From assembly GCF_000526775.1 (NCBI RefSeq), contig NZ_JAGS01000001.1:2046001-2110000 (forward strand): DNA of 64,000 nt. The letters run 5' to 3'. Below, in pieces: positions 43,049-51,208 of the stretch (position 1 is the first letter of the stretch; every line of letters starts with the position of its first letter). The stretch comes from Ruminococcus albus AD2013. Its GTDB lineage: Bacteria; Bacillota; Clostridia; Oscillospirales; Ruminococcaceae. The position numbers were made by a program, and so were the translations under genes. Under the pieces are notes generated by a model. The model saw only the letters and a program-made list of their open reading frames with translations, ran no database searches and was not told where the DNA came from.

Positions 43049-44184
43049 CAGTTCTTCTCGATCTTGCCGAGTGAGAGGGCTTTCAGGTAGGCGTTGATGA
43101 AGCCATCGAGGTCGCCGTCCATTACAGCCTTGACGTTGTTATACTCATATCCTGTACGGAGATCCTTTACAAGGGTATAGGGCATGAAAACGTAGGAACG
43201 AATCTGCGAACCCCATGCTATCTCCTTCTGTACGCCCTTGATATCTTCGATCTTTTCGAGGTGTTCTCTCTCCTTGATCTCGATCAGCTTTGCTTTCAGC
43301 ATTTTCATAGCGTAGTCCTTGTTCTGGAACTGTGAACGCTGAGTCTGGCAGGCTGTAACAATACCTGTGGGCTTGTGTATCAGTCTTACCGCAGAGGAAG
43401 TCTTGTTGATGTGCTGTCCGCCCGCGCCGCTTGCACGGTAAACTTCCATCTCGATATCCTCGGGTCTGATCTCAACTTCGATATTATCATCGAGTTCGGG
43501 CATTACTTCAACCGCAGAGAATGATGTGTGTCTGCTTCCGGAGCTGTCAAAAGGCGAAATGCGGACAAGTCTATGTATGCCTGATTCGCTTTTCAGATAT
43601 CCGTAAGCGTTTTCGCCCTCGATGAACATGGAGCAGCTCTTTATACCTGCGTCACCGCCCTCGAGTATATCCATTATCTTAGCGCTGAAGCCGTGGGAAT
43701 CTGCCCATTTGGTGTACATTCTGATGAGCATTTCAGTCCAGTCCTGAGCCTCGGTTCCGCCTGCGCCTGCGTGGAAGTTCAGGATCGCATTGCTGTGGTC
43801 ATACTCGCCTGTCAGCAGAGTTTCCAGGGATGCCGCATCAAGATCGGCTTTCAGCTTGTCAAGCTCAGCCTTGATCTCTTCGACCAGTTCTGCCTGAGTA
43901 TCCTCGTCCTCTTCGGCAGCCATCTCTATCATTACCTCGATATCATCGGCAGCACCGTTGAACTTGTTATAACGCTCTACCTTGCCTTCAAGGTTCCTTG
44001 TCTGCTGCAGAACTACCTGTGATTTCTCGGGGTCATCCCAGAATCCGGGTTCTGCTGCCTTTTCGTGAAGCTCTTCTATCTTCTCGGCTGCATTCTCGAT
44101 ATCGTAAACATCGTGCAGCTCCTTTATCATCGGACGGCAGGCTTCAAGCTCCGATCTAAGGTTCTCTAAAAAAACAACTGCCAT
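43048..44184 (-). CDS. prfB: Peptide chain release factor 2
   Basis: 378 residues from ATG 44184 (AAGGAGTAAAGATA upstream). RF2 recognises UAA and UGA and triggers peptide release. The codon-recognition SPF tripeptide is in VRISPFDSSGSR and the catalytic GGQ in SGAGGQHINKTSS. The usual RF2 programmed frameshift near codon 25 is absent: the frame runs uninterrupted from the start. Upstream lie a leader region and a strong promoter at 44432-44460. Confidence 0.95.
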   Translation of the reverse strand: MAVVFLENLRSELEACRPMIKELHDVYDIENAAEKIEELHEKAAEPGFWDDPEKSQVVLQQTRNLEGKVERYNKFNGAADDIEVMIEMAAEEDEDTQAELVEEIKAELDKLKADLDAASLETLLTGEYDHSNAILNFHAGAGGTEAQDWTEMLIRMYTKWADSHGFSAKIMDILEGGDAGIKSCSMFIEGENAYGYLKSESGIHRLVRISPFDSSGSRHTSFSAVEVMPELDDNIEVEIRPEDIEMEVYRASGAGGQHINKTSSAVRLIHKPTGIVTACQTQRSQFQNKDYAMKMLKAKLIEIKEREHLEKIEDIKGVQKEIAWGSQIRSYVFMPYTLVKDLRTGYEYNNVKAVMDGDLDGFINAYLKALSLGKIEKN

Positions 44185-44311
44185 TATCTTTACTCCTTCA
44201 TAAAAAAATACATACACATATATTATATATCATTTTCCCGGAATTGTAAAGCCCCCACGCAAAATTTTTTCAGCCTCTGCCCTGTTTTGTATGACAGGAC
44301 CTCACAAACCG

Positions 44312-44424
44312 AAAAACGGCTACAGCGCTAATGCGCCGCAGCCGCCATTTTTTGGATGCGTCCGTGCTTATTACCCTGCACTATGACATATCCCCGCCTT
44401 TATAAAAGCATACTTCCCCAAGTA
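44312..44424 (-). ncRNA. Candidate small RNA or attenuated prfB leader
   Basis: From a probable start near 44424 the minus strand runs about 110 bases to a strong hairpin (44317-44344, 12-base arms with two mismatches, CGGCTGCGGCGC / GCGCTGTAGCCG) and five T residues. An inner hairpin GTGC-N10-GCAC lies midway. No open frame. Either a free small RNA or a leader whose terminator controls prfB 130 bases further on. Confidence 0.5.
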
Positions 44425-44431
44425 CACCTAT

Positions 44432-44460
44432 ATTATAACGTTTTCGCAGTTATTTGTCAA
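44432..44460 (-). promoter_or_regulatory. Promoter of the small RNA / prfB leader
   Basis: Minus-strand TTGACA, 17 bases, TATAAT. The spacer contains GAAAACGTT, similar to the palindromes upstream of pfkA. Confidence 0.85.
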
Positions 44461-44953
44461 TAACCGCTCCGTTTACGTAATAGTTTTAACTTATATTTAT
44501 TTGCTGCAAAAACAATACCTTGGGGAGAAAATGGTTTCTCATAACTGTTTATACTGCTCTTTTTTCAGGGCAGGAATATTGCAGAATGCACAAGTCGGGC
44601 AAAGTTCTTTTTCGTAAACGGTTTCGATTTTTCGTTTAAAGGTTCACAATAAGTTTACAAATAAAAATGACATCAGAATACTACGATACCTGCACAGTAT
44701 TCTCAGGACTTTCAGCTGATTTGAAACGTCCCTGTAATTACGAAAAAGCTCCTCATAAACATCTCTCCTTATCATGCAAGTCGATGACATGCGGATAAGT
44801 GAAACGTTTATGAAAAGCTTCTAAATCACATATTCAGCGGGATGCGAATACCGAACTGCATGGCTCTCGCCCTTTCGTTTCCACGGCAACTTCCCTTCCG
44901 CGGAACACTTAACGCTCGGTATCCTTCTCTGTATATGTCCGTATCCTGTTTTA

Positions 44954-45916
44954 TCAGAACGCAGTTTCGTTCAGTATCTTGTAAAGTTCGTCCTCGAAAG
45001 GCTTCTTCATGGACAGTGCTTCCTGAATATCAACGTCATAGACCTTGTTATCCTTCATGCCGACAACTCTGTTGCCGATGCCCTTTTCAAGCAGTTCAAC
45101 AGCGTGATAGCCCATCTGTGTAGCAACGACTCTGTCGCGAACGGTAGGAGAGCCGCCTCTCTGTACGTGACCCAGGATAGTTGCTCTGGTCTCAACGCCT
45201 GTCTTCTCGCTGATGATCTTAGTGATCTCGTCGGTCTTGCCAACGCCCTCAGCTACTACTACAACGAAGTGGTTCTTGCCGTTCTTAATTGTATTCTTGA
45301 TCTTTTCGCAGATAGCATCGATGTCATAATCCTCTTCGGGAGTGATAACAGCCTCAGCACCAACAGCCAGACCAACGTTTATTGCTATGTAGCCTGCGTT
45401 TCTGCCCATTACCTCAACAACAGAGCATCTGTCGTGGGACTGTGCAGTATCCTTGATCTTGTCGATCATTTCCATAGCAGTATTCATAGCGGTATCATAA
45501 CCGATAGTATACTCTGTGCATGAGATATCGTTGTCGATAGTGCCGGGAAGACCTATGCAGGGGATACCCATTGCTGAAAGGTCAGCTGCGCCTCTGAAAG
45601 AGCCGTCTCCGCCGATAACAACGATGCCATCCAGACCAAGTTCCTTGCACTTGTCTCTGCCCTTGGCTACGCCTTCCTTATTTCTGAATTCGGGGCATCT
45701 TGCTGTGTAAAGACAAGTGCCGCCTCTCTGGATAATGCCTGATACAGATCTTGCGTTCATCTCAAAGACTTCACCGTTCAGCAGACCGTTGTATCCGCGC
45801 TGGATACCAACTACTTCCATGCCCCTCTGCAGAGCTGCTCTGCAAACTGCTCTGACAGCTGCATTCATTCCGGGAGCATCGCCGCCGCTTGTAAGAACGC
45901 CGATTTTCTTTGCCAT
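44954..45916 (-). CDS. pfkA: ATP-dependent 6-phosphofructokinase
   Basis: 320 residues, the bacterial PfkA length, from ATG 45916 (TTGGAGGTATATTTT upstream). Phosphorylates fructose 6-phosphate at the committed step of glycolysis. Motifs: LTSGGDAPGMNAAVRA (nucleotide site), VVIGGDGSFRGA, GLPGTIDND (catalytic Asp), EVMGRNAGYIA, and LGHVQRGGSPTVRDRV (allosteric and substrate arginines). The glycine of GGDG marks ATP rather than pyrophosphate as donor. Own promoter, with palindromic operator-like sites upstream. Confidence 0.96.
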   Translation of the reverse strand: MAKKIGVLTSGGDAPGMNAAVRAVCRAALQRGMEVVGIQRGYNGLLNGEVFEMNARSVSGIIQRGGTCLYTARCPEFRNKEGVAKGRDKCKELGLDGIVVIGGDGSFRGAADLSAMGIPCIGLPGTIDNDISCTEYTIGYDTAMNTAMEMIDKIKDTAQSHDRCSVVEVMGRNAGYIAINVGLAVGAEAVITPEEDYDIDAICEKIKNTIKNGKNHFVVVVAEGVGKTDEITKIISEKTGVETRATILGHVQRGGSPTVRDRVVATQMGYHAVELLEKGIGNRVVGMKDNKVYDVDIQEALSMKKPFEDELYKILNETAF

Positions 45917-45984
45917 AAAATATACCTCCAAATTCGGGCTGTTTGTCCATTATATGCCCTTTTCTTCTCAATTTTCCAAATCTA

Positions 45985-46013
45985 AGAATAACACAAAGCC
46001 CTCGGAATGTCAA
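45985..46013 (-). promoter_or_regulatory. Promoter of pfkA
   Basis: Minus-strand TTGACA, 17 bases, TATTCT, 69 bases before the ATG. Confidence 0.75.
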
Positions 46014-46043
46014 GGGCTTTGTGCACGTTTTCACATTTTTTCA

Positions 46044-46094
46044 AAAACGTTTTAGATGAAGTTCATTATTTAATGCAATATTCCGAAAACGTTT
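46044..46094. promoter_or_regulatory. Paired AAAACGTTT palindromes upstream of pfkA
   Basis: AAAACGTTTT at 46044-46053 and GAAAACGTTTG at 46085-46095, 42 bases (about four helical turns) apart, lie just upstream of the pfkA promoter. The form is that of LacI-family operators. Sugar-responsive control of glycolysis is an inference. Confidence 0.5.
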
Positions 46095-46098
46095 GATA

Positions 46099-48036
46099 TC
46101 AGTAGAACACAACTCCGCCGTTATTGTCGCCGCCATCGTTCTGATTCTCCGTATTTTCGGGCTGATCGACGTTTGATGTGTCATCAGAGTTTACTGGTGG
46201 ATCTACGTGGGGAGCCCATGGATCCTGTACCTCAACGCCTATCTGATCTGACTTTGAAGAGTCATCGCTGCTGTCATCAGGTGATTTTGCCTTGGTTGTA
46301 GTCTCGGGCGGTCTGCCAAGGCTGATCGTTACAGTGAGGATATCACCATCCTCGATATTTATCCAGCCGCCTGCAGGTATGCTTGTCTTGGATACCAAAC
46401 CATAAGGCACCGACTTGCTGTAATCTTCGGCAACACTGTACTTGATGTTCAGGCTGTCAAGCAGGCTGAGATATTCGCTCTTGGAATAATTAGTGCAGTC
46501 AGGTACAGGTATTACAGAAGGTCCAGCGCACACTTCCAGAACCAGTTCGTTCTTCCTCTTGGGATCGTAATCTGTTCCCTCGGGGATGCTCTGGCTCTTT
46601 ACGTAGCCGCGGTCGTCATCGTCAGAGTAGTAATACTTCGGCTTCAGGGTGAACTCGTCGCCCATCTTCTTTTCGACTTCTGTATAGTACAGACCGACCA
46701 GATTCGGCATTATAGAACCTCTGCCGTACTCGGTATCATCATCATCAGACTTAGCTTCGGTGGTGATCGTAGCAGTGCCGTAATCGTAGCTGTCCTCTTC
46801 CTCACTGTCGGAGATCTCTTCCTTGGGAGCTCGGGATACCGCATTTGCATTCTCATCGGGCGGAGCAAAAAGCTGTGTCATAAGATATATTCCTATCACC
46901 AGCAGGACGCCCAGCACGCAGATACCGACTATTGTTGCCATACGGCTGCTCTTCTTTGCAGGTCTTCTGCGCTGATACTCTTCCTCTTCGTCCTCCTCAT
47001 CGCGATAGCGTCTTTCATCGCGTGGGATATGCTGTATCGGGATAGTCTGTGTAGAGCCCTTGGGGTGCTCTATCCTCGAAGGCTGTTCAAACAGACCTGA
47101 GACCAGTTCGGTAACGGTCTGTGTTCTCTCCTCGCCGCGTACAGCCATAGCCTGTGCCAGCGCATCGGAGATATGCAGGGGTATACGCGGATTTATGCGT
47201 GAAGCCTCCATCAGCGTATCATTGTGTATCCTCGTATTAGCATCAAGGGGCATATTGCCCGTGAGTATGCGGTAGATGACAGCAGCCACCGCATAGACGT
47301 CAGTCCATGTACCCTGCCACTGCAGTGATGAATACTGCTCGGGTGCGGTATAACCCGAATAGAACTCAGGCATCATGCCTGTATTCGATGTTCTTATCGA
47401 GCTTATGCAGAAGCCTGTGAGCTTCAGCTCGCCATCGGTAGTAACTATTATATTCTCAGGGGAGATACCTCTGTGGATTATCCCTGCGTTGTGGATTATA
47501 TTCAGCGTAGTGAACAGGGGCACGAAGAGTTTCTTTACCTGCTCCCATGTGAGGAATCCCTTGTTCGACTGCAAGAATTTCTTCAGCGACACACCCTCAA
47601 CATATTCGAGAATAACATAGGTAGTATTGTTCTCGGCGAACATATCCTTTGCCGTGACGATATGGGTGAGGTTCCTCATTCTTGAAAGCACCTTGTTCAT
47701 ATCGGCAAATTCTGACATGAATGTCTTATACTTCGCCAGACAGTCCCTGTTAACGTTGAGAGTCAGTCCATCGGGCGCTCTCTCGCACAGTGTATCAGGC
47801 ATATATTCACGACAGACGCATTTGCATTTGCCGACCATATCATAACATATATACGAAGCGCCCTCGCCATTATATGAGAGCATCTTGCCTATGACATATC
47901 TGTTATCCAGCACCGTTCTGGGTGCCAGATAAGCCTGTAAATGGGGGATATCGTCCGTATAACTGCAATAATGGCAGTGTCCGTCCGCTCCCAGCTCGTT
48001 CATGCAGCCCATGCACAGCTTGACACTCGGCTCCAT
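46099..48036 (-). CDS. Zinc-ribbon, kinase-like (pseudokinase), PASTA membrane protein
   Basis: 645 residues. N-terminal zinc ribbon (CMGC at 8-11, CHYC at 21-24), Ser/Thr-kinase fold (about 45-310), acidic juxtamembrane segment, one membrane helix (about 368-392), PASTA repeats (about 435-590) and an Asp/Ser/Pro-rich tail. The kinase fold is clear (YVILEYVEGVSLKKFL, YTAPEQYSS, WTDVYAVAAVIYRILTG) but all three catalytic residues are changed: the VAIK lysine is Arg 76, the HRD aspartate is Gly 190 (IIHRGISPEN) and the DFG aspartate is Gly 208 (LTGFC). It should not phosphorylate proteins; it may sense muropeptides through PASTA and act as a scaffold. Confidence 0.9.
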   Translation of the reverse strand: MEPSVKLCMGCMNELGADGHCHYCSYTDDIPHLQAYLAPRTVLDNRYVIGKMLSYNGEGASYICYDMVGKCKCVCREYMPDTLCERAPDGLTLNVNRDCLAKYKTFMSEFADMNKVLSRMRNLTHIVTAKDMFAENNTTYVILEYVEGVSLKKFLQSNKGFLTWEQVKKLFVPLFTTLNIIHNAGIIHRGISPENIIVTTDGELKLTGFCISSIRTSNTGMMPEFYSGYTAPEQYSSLQWQGTWTDVYAVAAVIYRILTGNMPLDANTRIHNDTLMEASRINPRIPLHISDALAQAMAVRGEERTQTVTELVSGLFEQPSRIEHPKGSTQTIPIQHIPRDERRYRDEEDEEEEYQRRRPAKKSSRMATIVGICVLGVLLVIGIYLMTQLFAPPDENANAVSRAPKEEISDSEEEDSYDYGTATITTEAKSDDDDTEYGRGSIMPNLVGLYYTEVEKKMGDEFTLKPKYYYSDDDDRGYVKSQSIPEGTDYDPKRKNELVLEVCAGPSVIPVPDCTNYSKSEYLSLLDSLNIKYSVAEDYSKSVPYGLVSKTSIPAGGWINIEDGDILTVTISLGRPPETTTKAKSPDDSSDDSSKSDQIGVEVQDPWAPHVDPPVNSDDTSNVDQPENTENQNDGGDNNGGVVFY

Positions 48037-48231
48037 AGCGAACCTCCTTACTTTCAGATCGGCGTTATCAGCGCCGTTTACTTTCCCATTGATAAGTCCC
48101 GCGAAACTCTTTCCCGGGACGCTTCAATAATATTACCAACTTTTCTTTTCAAAGTCAAGGGATTTTCCTTAACTGTACTTGTTGTGAAACAATTTGTATT
48201 ATTTCTGTAAGAACTGAACGTTTCTGCGTAA

Positions 48232-49065
48232 TCATCTCAACAGTTTCTTGTAAAATCTTCCGGTCAGCGATGATGGCAGCAGGAACATCACGAGCTGCGC
48301 AGCAGTGGTAACGGTGAAGTCCCACAGTCCCGAAAATCCCGAGCGATAGATCTTCCAGCGCACCGCTATGAAGCTCCTGGTATTTGCCCAGTTGCGGCGT
48401 CTGTCATAGTTTCCGCCGTTGACGCGGTATCTCACCAGCACCTTGGGGATATTTCTTCCCACAGCACCCGCAGCCAGCATACGCACAACGAAATCGTAGT
48501 CCTCGCAGCGCCTTACCGTCGTGTAGCCGCCTATTTTCTCGACCCATGACTTTTTATACACCAGCGTGGGATTATTGAATGGGTTTCTGCGCCTAGCGTA
48601 CTTCCGTATCGCAGAATCACCGGTGGGTGTCTTCCTGACAGCTATCTCTTCACCCGTGTCGCTGTCAAACTCGCTTATATAAGCGCCCAGCATATCGACC
48701 CCGGGGTGCTTCGCCATCATATACATGGAGAGCTCACAGCGTTCGGGCAGAGCGATATCATCCGAGTCCATCTTTACGATATACTCGTTCCTGCACATTT
48801 TAAGTCCTTCGTTGGCGCAGTAGCCCACTCCCATATTCTCTGGCAGGCGCAGCACGCGGAAGCACTCATGCTTATGCTCATACTCACTGATAACATTATC
48901 CAGTTCCTTGGTAAGCGGGCCATCGCAGACCAGCACGAAATCATCGGGCGCAAAGGTCTGTTCAAGCATACTATCGATACATTCTCTAAGGAACTCAGGT
49001 TTTTCTCCCTTATACACGGACATCAGCACGCTGTATTCGGGCAGCCTGACACCATCTTTCTCCAT
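48232..49065 (-). CDS. Family 2 glycosyltransferase
   Basis: 277 residues. GT-A fold: YSVLMSVYKGEKPEFLRECIDSML (split) at the start, DDFVLVCDGPLT, NMGVGYCANEGL, the metal-binding KMDSDDIALPER (DxD, about 97-101) and CEDYDFVVRML (catalytic base region, about 195). It resembles AmsE-type transferases of capsule or exopolysaccharide synthesis. A hydrophobic C-terminal segment (LWDFTVTTAAQLVMFLLP) may lie on the membrane. Stands alone between the PASTA-protein gene and a broken small gene. Confidence 0.88.
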   Translation of the reverse strand: MEKDGVRLPEYSVLMSVYKGEKPEFLRECIDSMLEQTFAPDDFVLVCDGPLTKELDNVISEYEHKHECFRVLRLPENMGVGYCANEGLKMCRNEYIVKMDSDDIALPERCELSMYMMAKHPGVDMLGAYISEFDSDTGEEIAVRKTPTGDSAIRKYARRRNPFNNPTLVYKKSWVEKIGGYTTVRRCEDYDFVVRMLAAGAVGRNIPKVLVRYRVNGGNYDRRRNWANTRSFIAVRWKIYRSGFSGLWDFTVTTAAQLVMFLLPSSLTGRFYKKLLR

Positions 49066-49168
49066 TTCTCACACCTCCGCGGTGTCACATATATAGTTAT
49101 TGTAACATTTTTCTTGGGTTTTGTCAACACAAAAGAACAAAACAGCGAAAAATGCAACGAAGAAACCT

Positions 49169-49455
49169 TTATATCATATCTGAAAAAGAACAGATCGCAT
49201 CAAGAAGAGGTTCGGGCTTTTCGGGATCTATCAATAAAATATCATGGATGATATCACCGTTTTGAAAAAGCCTGATACCTGCGGCAATGCCGTCGATCAC
49301 AGTGCCTTTGTTTTCAAAACGCTCTATTGAAGTAACATAATTGGCATATTCGGAAAGAGTGTTTATAATGTTGGGGGCAGGAAATACACATTTACAGGCG
49401 ATGTAATTGCTCCTAAGTATGTGATAATATTTTCTATTACTTGCTGCTTATCCAT
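49169..49455 (-). pseudogene. Small unknown gene split by a one-base shortfall in a C tract
   Basis: ATG 49455 opens a frame MDKQQVIENIITYLGAITSP... that hits TAA after 30 codons. The -1 frame then continues NIINTLSEYANYVTSIERF ... ILLIDPEKPEPLLDAICSF to a stop at 49169. If the CCCCC run at about 49383 had six C residues the two would join into one protein of about 95 residues. Not a known family. Either a natural frameshift or a sequencing error. Confidence 0.5.
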
Positions 49456-49540
49456 ATATTTTTTCTTTATTATACAAATAAGGCATCCACCAAACGATGA
49501 ATGCCTTGATATGCTTTGAAGTATTCTGATAGAGATATGA

Positions 49541-49942
49541 TTATCTCTTTGAGAACTGAGGTGCGCGACGAGCAGCCTTCAGACCGTACTTCTTTCTTTC
49601 CTTCATTCTGGGGTCACGAGTGAGGAAGCCTTCCTTCTTCAGGAGAGGTCTGAACTCATCGCTAGCCTGGAGCAGAGCTCTGGAAATACCGTGTCTGATT
49701 GCGCCTGCCTGACCTGTAACACCGCCGCCTGTAACAGTGCAAACGATGTCATACTTGTCAACAGTATCAGTAACAGCGAAAGGCTGACGAACGATCAGCT
49801 TGAGTGTCTCAAGGCCGAAATAATCGTCGATGTCTCTGCCGTTGATAGTAACCTTACCTGTACCCTCGTAAACACGAACGCGGGCAACAGAGTGCTTTCT
49901 TCTGCCTGTGCCATAGAAATATGGCTGCTTGGATTCGTACAT
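49541..49942 (-). CDS. rpsI: 30S ribosomal protein S9
   Basis: 133 residues from ATG 49942 (AAAGGAGC upstream); the longer open frame has no site. Contains YGTGRRKHSVARVRVYEGTG (split), INGRDIDDYFG and VTGGGVTGQAGAIRHGISRAL, and ends KKYGLKAARRAPQFSKR, the tail that contacts tRNA in the P site. Follows rplM by 16 bases in the universal L13-S9 pair. Confidence 0.98.
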   Translation of the reverse strand: MYESKQPYFYGTGRRKHSVARVRVYEGTGKVTINGRDIDDYFGLETLKLIVRQPFAVTDTVDKYDIVCTVTGGGVTGQAGAIRHGISRALLQASDEFRPLLKKEGFLTRDPRMKERKKYGLKAARRAPQFSKR

Positions 49943-49958
49943 TCTGATTGCTCCTTTC

Positions 49959-50387
49959 TTACAGCTCGTACTTTTCGGGCTTCTGTGCAGCATTGTTATG
50001 CTCAGCACCCTTATAAACTCTCAGTCTCTTTGCAGCAGCTCTGCCAAGAGTGTTGTTGGGGAGCATACCCTCAACAGCTATTGTCATAGCTCTGTCGGAC
50101 TGCTCAGCCATCAGCTTGTCATAGCCGATCTCCTTCAGACCGCCTATCCAACCGGTGTGGTGGTAGAACTTCTTCTGCTGGAGCTTCTTACCTGTGAGAA
50201 CAGCCTTGTCGCTGTTGATGATGATTACGTGGTCGCCGCAGTCAGCGTGAGGTGCATAAGTAGGCTTATGCTTACCACGAAGAATAGTAGCTGCCTTAGC
50301 AGCAACTCTACCGAGGGACTGACCCTCAGCGTCGATGATATACCACTTGCGGGTGATGTCCGCAGCCTTGGGCATATAAGTAGACAT
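49959..50387 (-). CDS. rplM: 50S ribosomal protein L13
   Basis: 142 residues. RKWYIIDAEGQSLGRVAAKAA, LRGKHKPTYAPHADCGDHVIIIN and the C-terminal MLPNNTLGRAAAKRLRVYKGAEHNN (each split) are standard. One of the earliest assembly proteins of the large subunit. A TAAGGAGGATACGAT site precedes the ATG. Has a perfect promoter and a 95-base structured leader. Confidence 0.98.
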   Translation of the reverse strand: MSTYMPKAADITRKWYIIDAEGQSLGRVAAKAATILRGKHKPTYAPHADCGDHVIIINSDKAVLTGKKLQQKKFYHHTGWIGGLKEIGYDKLMAEQSDRAMTIAVEGMLPNNTLGRAAAKRLRVYKGAEHNNAAQKPEKYEL

Positions 50388-50481
50388 ATCGTATCCTCCT
50401 TAAAATATCGTGTACGGTAAAAACCGTTCTATCTGCCCGACGGCGCACGCAAGACAGCCCTCGGGATTCGCAACGTAAGCT
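50388..50481 (-). promoter_or_regulatory. Leader of rplM, possible L13 autoregulatory structure
   Basis: Between the promoter and rplM, the minus strand has CCCGAGGGCTGTCTTGCG followed by CGCCGTCGGG (able to pair CCCGA with TCGGG) and ACGG-TTTTT-ACCGT (50430s). Ribosomal protein leaders of this kind bind the encoded protein; I cannot match it to a specific family. Confidence 0.45.
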
Positions 50482-50510
50482 ATTATACAACATCTTTCCG
50501 TCAATGTCAA
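50482..50510 (-). promoter_or_regulatory. Promoter of rplM-rpsI
   Basis: Minus-strand TTGACA, 17 bases, TATAAT. Confidence 0.9.
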
Positions 50511-50520
50511 TAGTCAATAC

Positions 50521-51150
50521 GCCGAATTTTTAATTTATATCCCTCATTCTCTTGATTTCTCTTTAAATCTCTTTGTTTTTCTCGATTTCTCGTTTACCGT
50601 TTCATTTTTCGTTCACAGGTAAAAATGCACAGTATATGGGGAGATTTCGGGTGTTTTTTACGGTGAATATAGCTTGTTGGTAAGGGTGGGTCTTTGTCTG
50701 ATATTGTCTTACTGTGTGCTTTATCTGCTTTTAATTATATGTACTGCGGTGGACAGTGTCGCCCCTTGCGGGTCGAGCCGTCAAAGAACAGCGACTGCGT
50801 CGGCTGTGGCTTCGCTGTTTGACGACGGGCGCGGGCAATATATACGGACTTAGTTTGTGCGGGGTATGGGTTTGTTCACGCTCTGAGATTTGAGATTACC
50901 CGCGCCTATGGGGTCGGGAGATAGTCTGCTACTGCTTTGATTGTTGCTACGTCGCTTTTGTGCCTTGACCGAGAGGCTCTGCCCTCAACAGTCAGCTTTG
51001 CTGATTGTGGCTCCCCGCAAGCCTTTCGCGAAAGACTTGACTCAAAGCTCTCCTCCTTGGCATTCTATCCTAAGTACAGCTACGTTATCTTCACCAACAA
51101 TAATTATGAATTATGCATTATGAATTATGAATTGAACAAAAATTTTCCTC
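50521..51150. repeat. Repeat-rich intergenic region
   Basis: No gene. 50760-50835 carries GCGACTGCGTCGGCTG and related GC blocks also found near 8276. 50970-51066 carries GAGGCTCTGCCCTCAA, AGTCAGC-TTT-GCTGATT, CCGCAAGCCTTTCGCG and TTGGCATTCT, as at 8460 and in part 20190. 51100-51135 ends with the AATTATGAATTATG repeat. A mosaic of one dispersed repeat family. Confidence 0.65.
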
Positions 51151-51179
51151 TTTACATTTACTTAATAATGTGTTATAAT
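51151..51179 (+). promoter_or_regulatory. Promoter of the hybrid histidine kinase
   Basis: TTTACA, 17 bases, TATAAT, 29 bases before the TTG start. Confidence 0.78.
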
Positions 51180-51208
51180 AGTATAAATATTTTGGAGGGG
51201 GTGCTTGT

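Larger units (their letters stand above)
44185..44953. other. Long intergenic region between prfB and pfkA
   Basis: No gene. It holds the candidate small RNA and its promoter (44312-44460) plus, at 44605-44645, AAACGGTTTCG and TTCGTTTAAA pieces that echo the operator-like palindromes near pfkA. The remainder, 44650-44950, shows nothing I can interpret. Confidence 0.5.

Noticed and set aside
43048..44184. RF2 programmed frameshift in prfB
   Set aside because: The reading frame is continuous from the supported ATG, with no in-frame early UGA or slippery CTTTGA signal.
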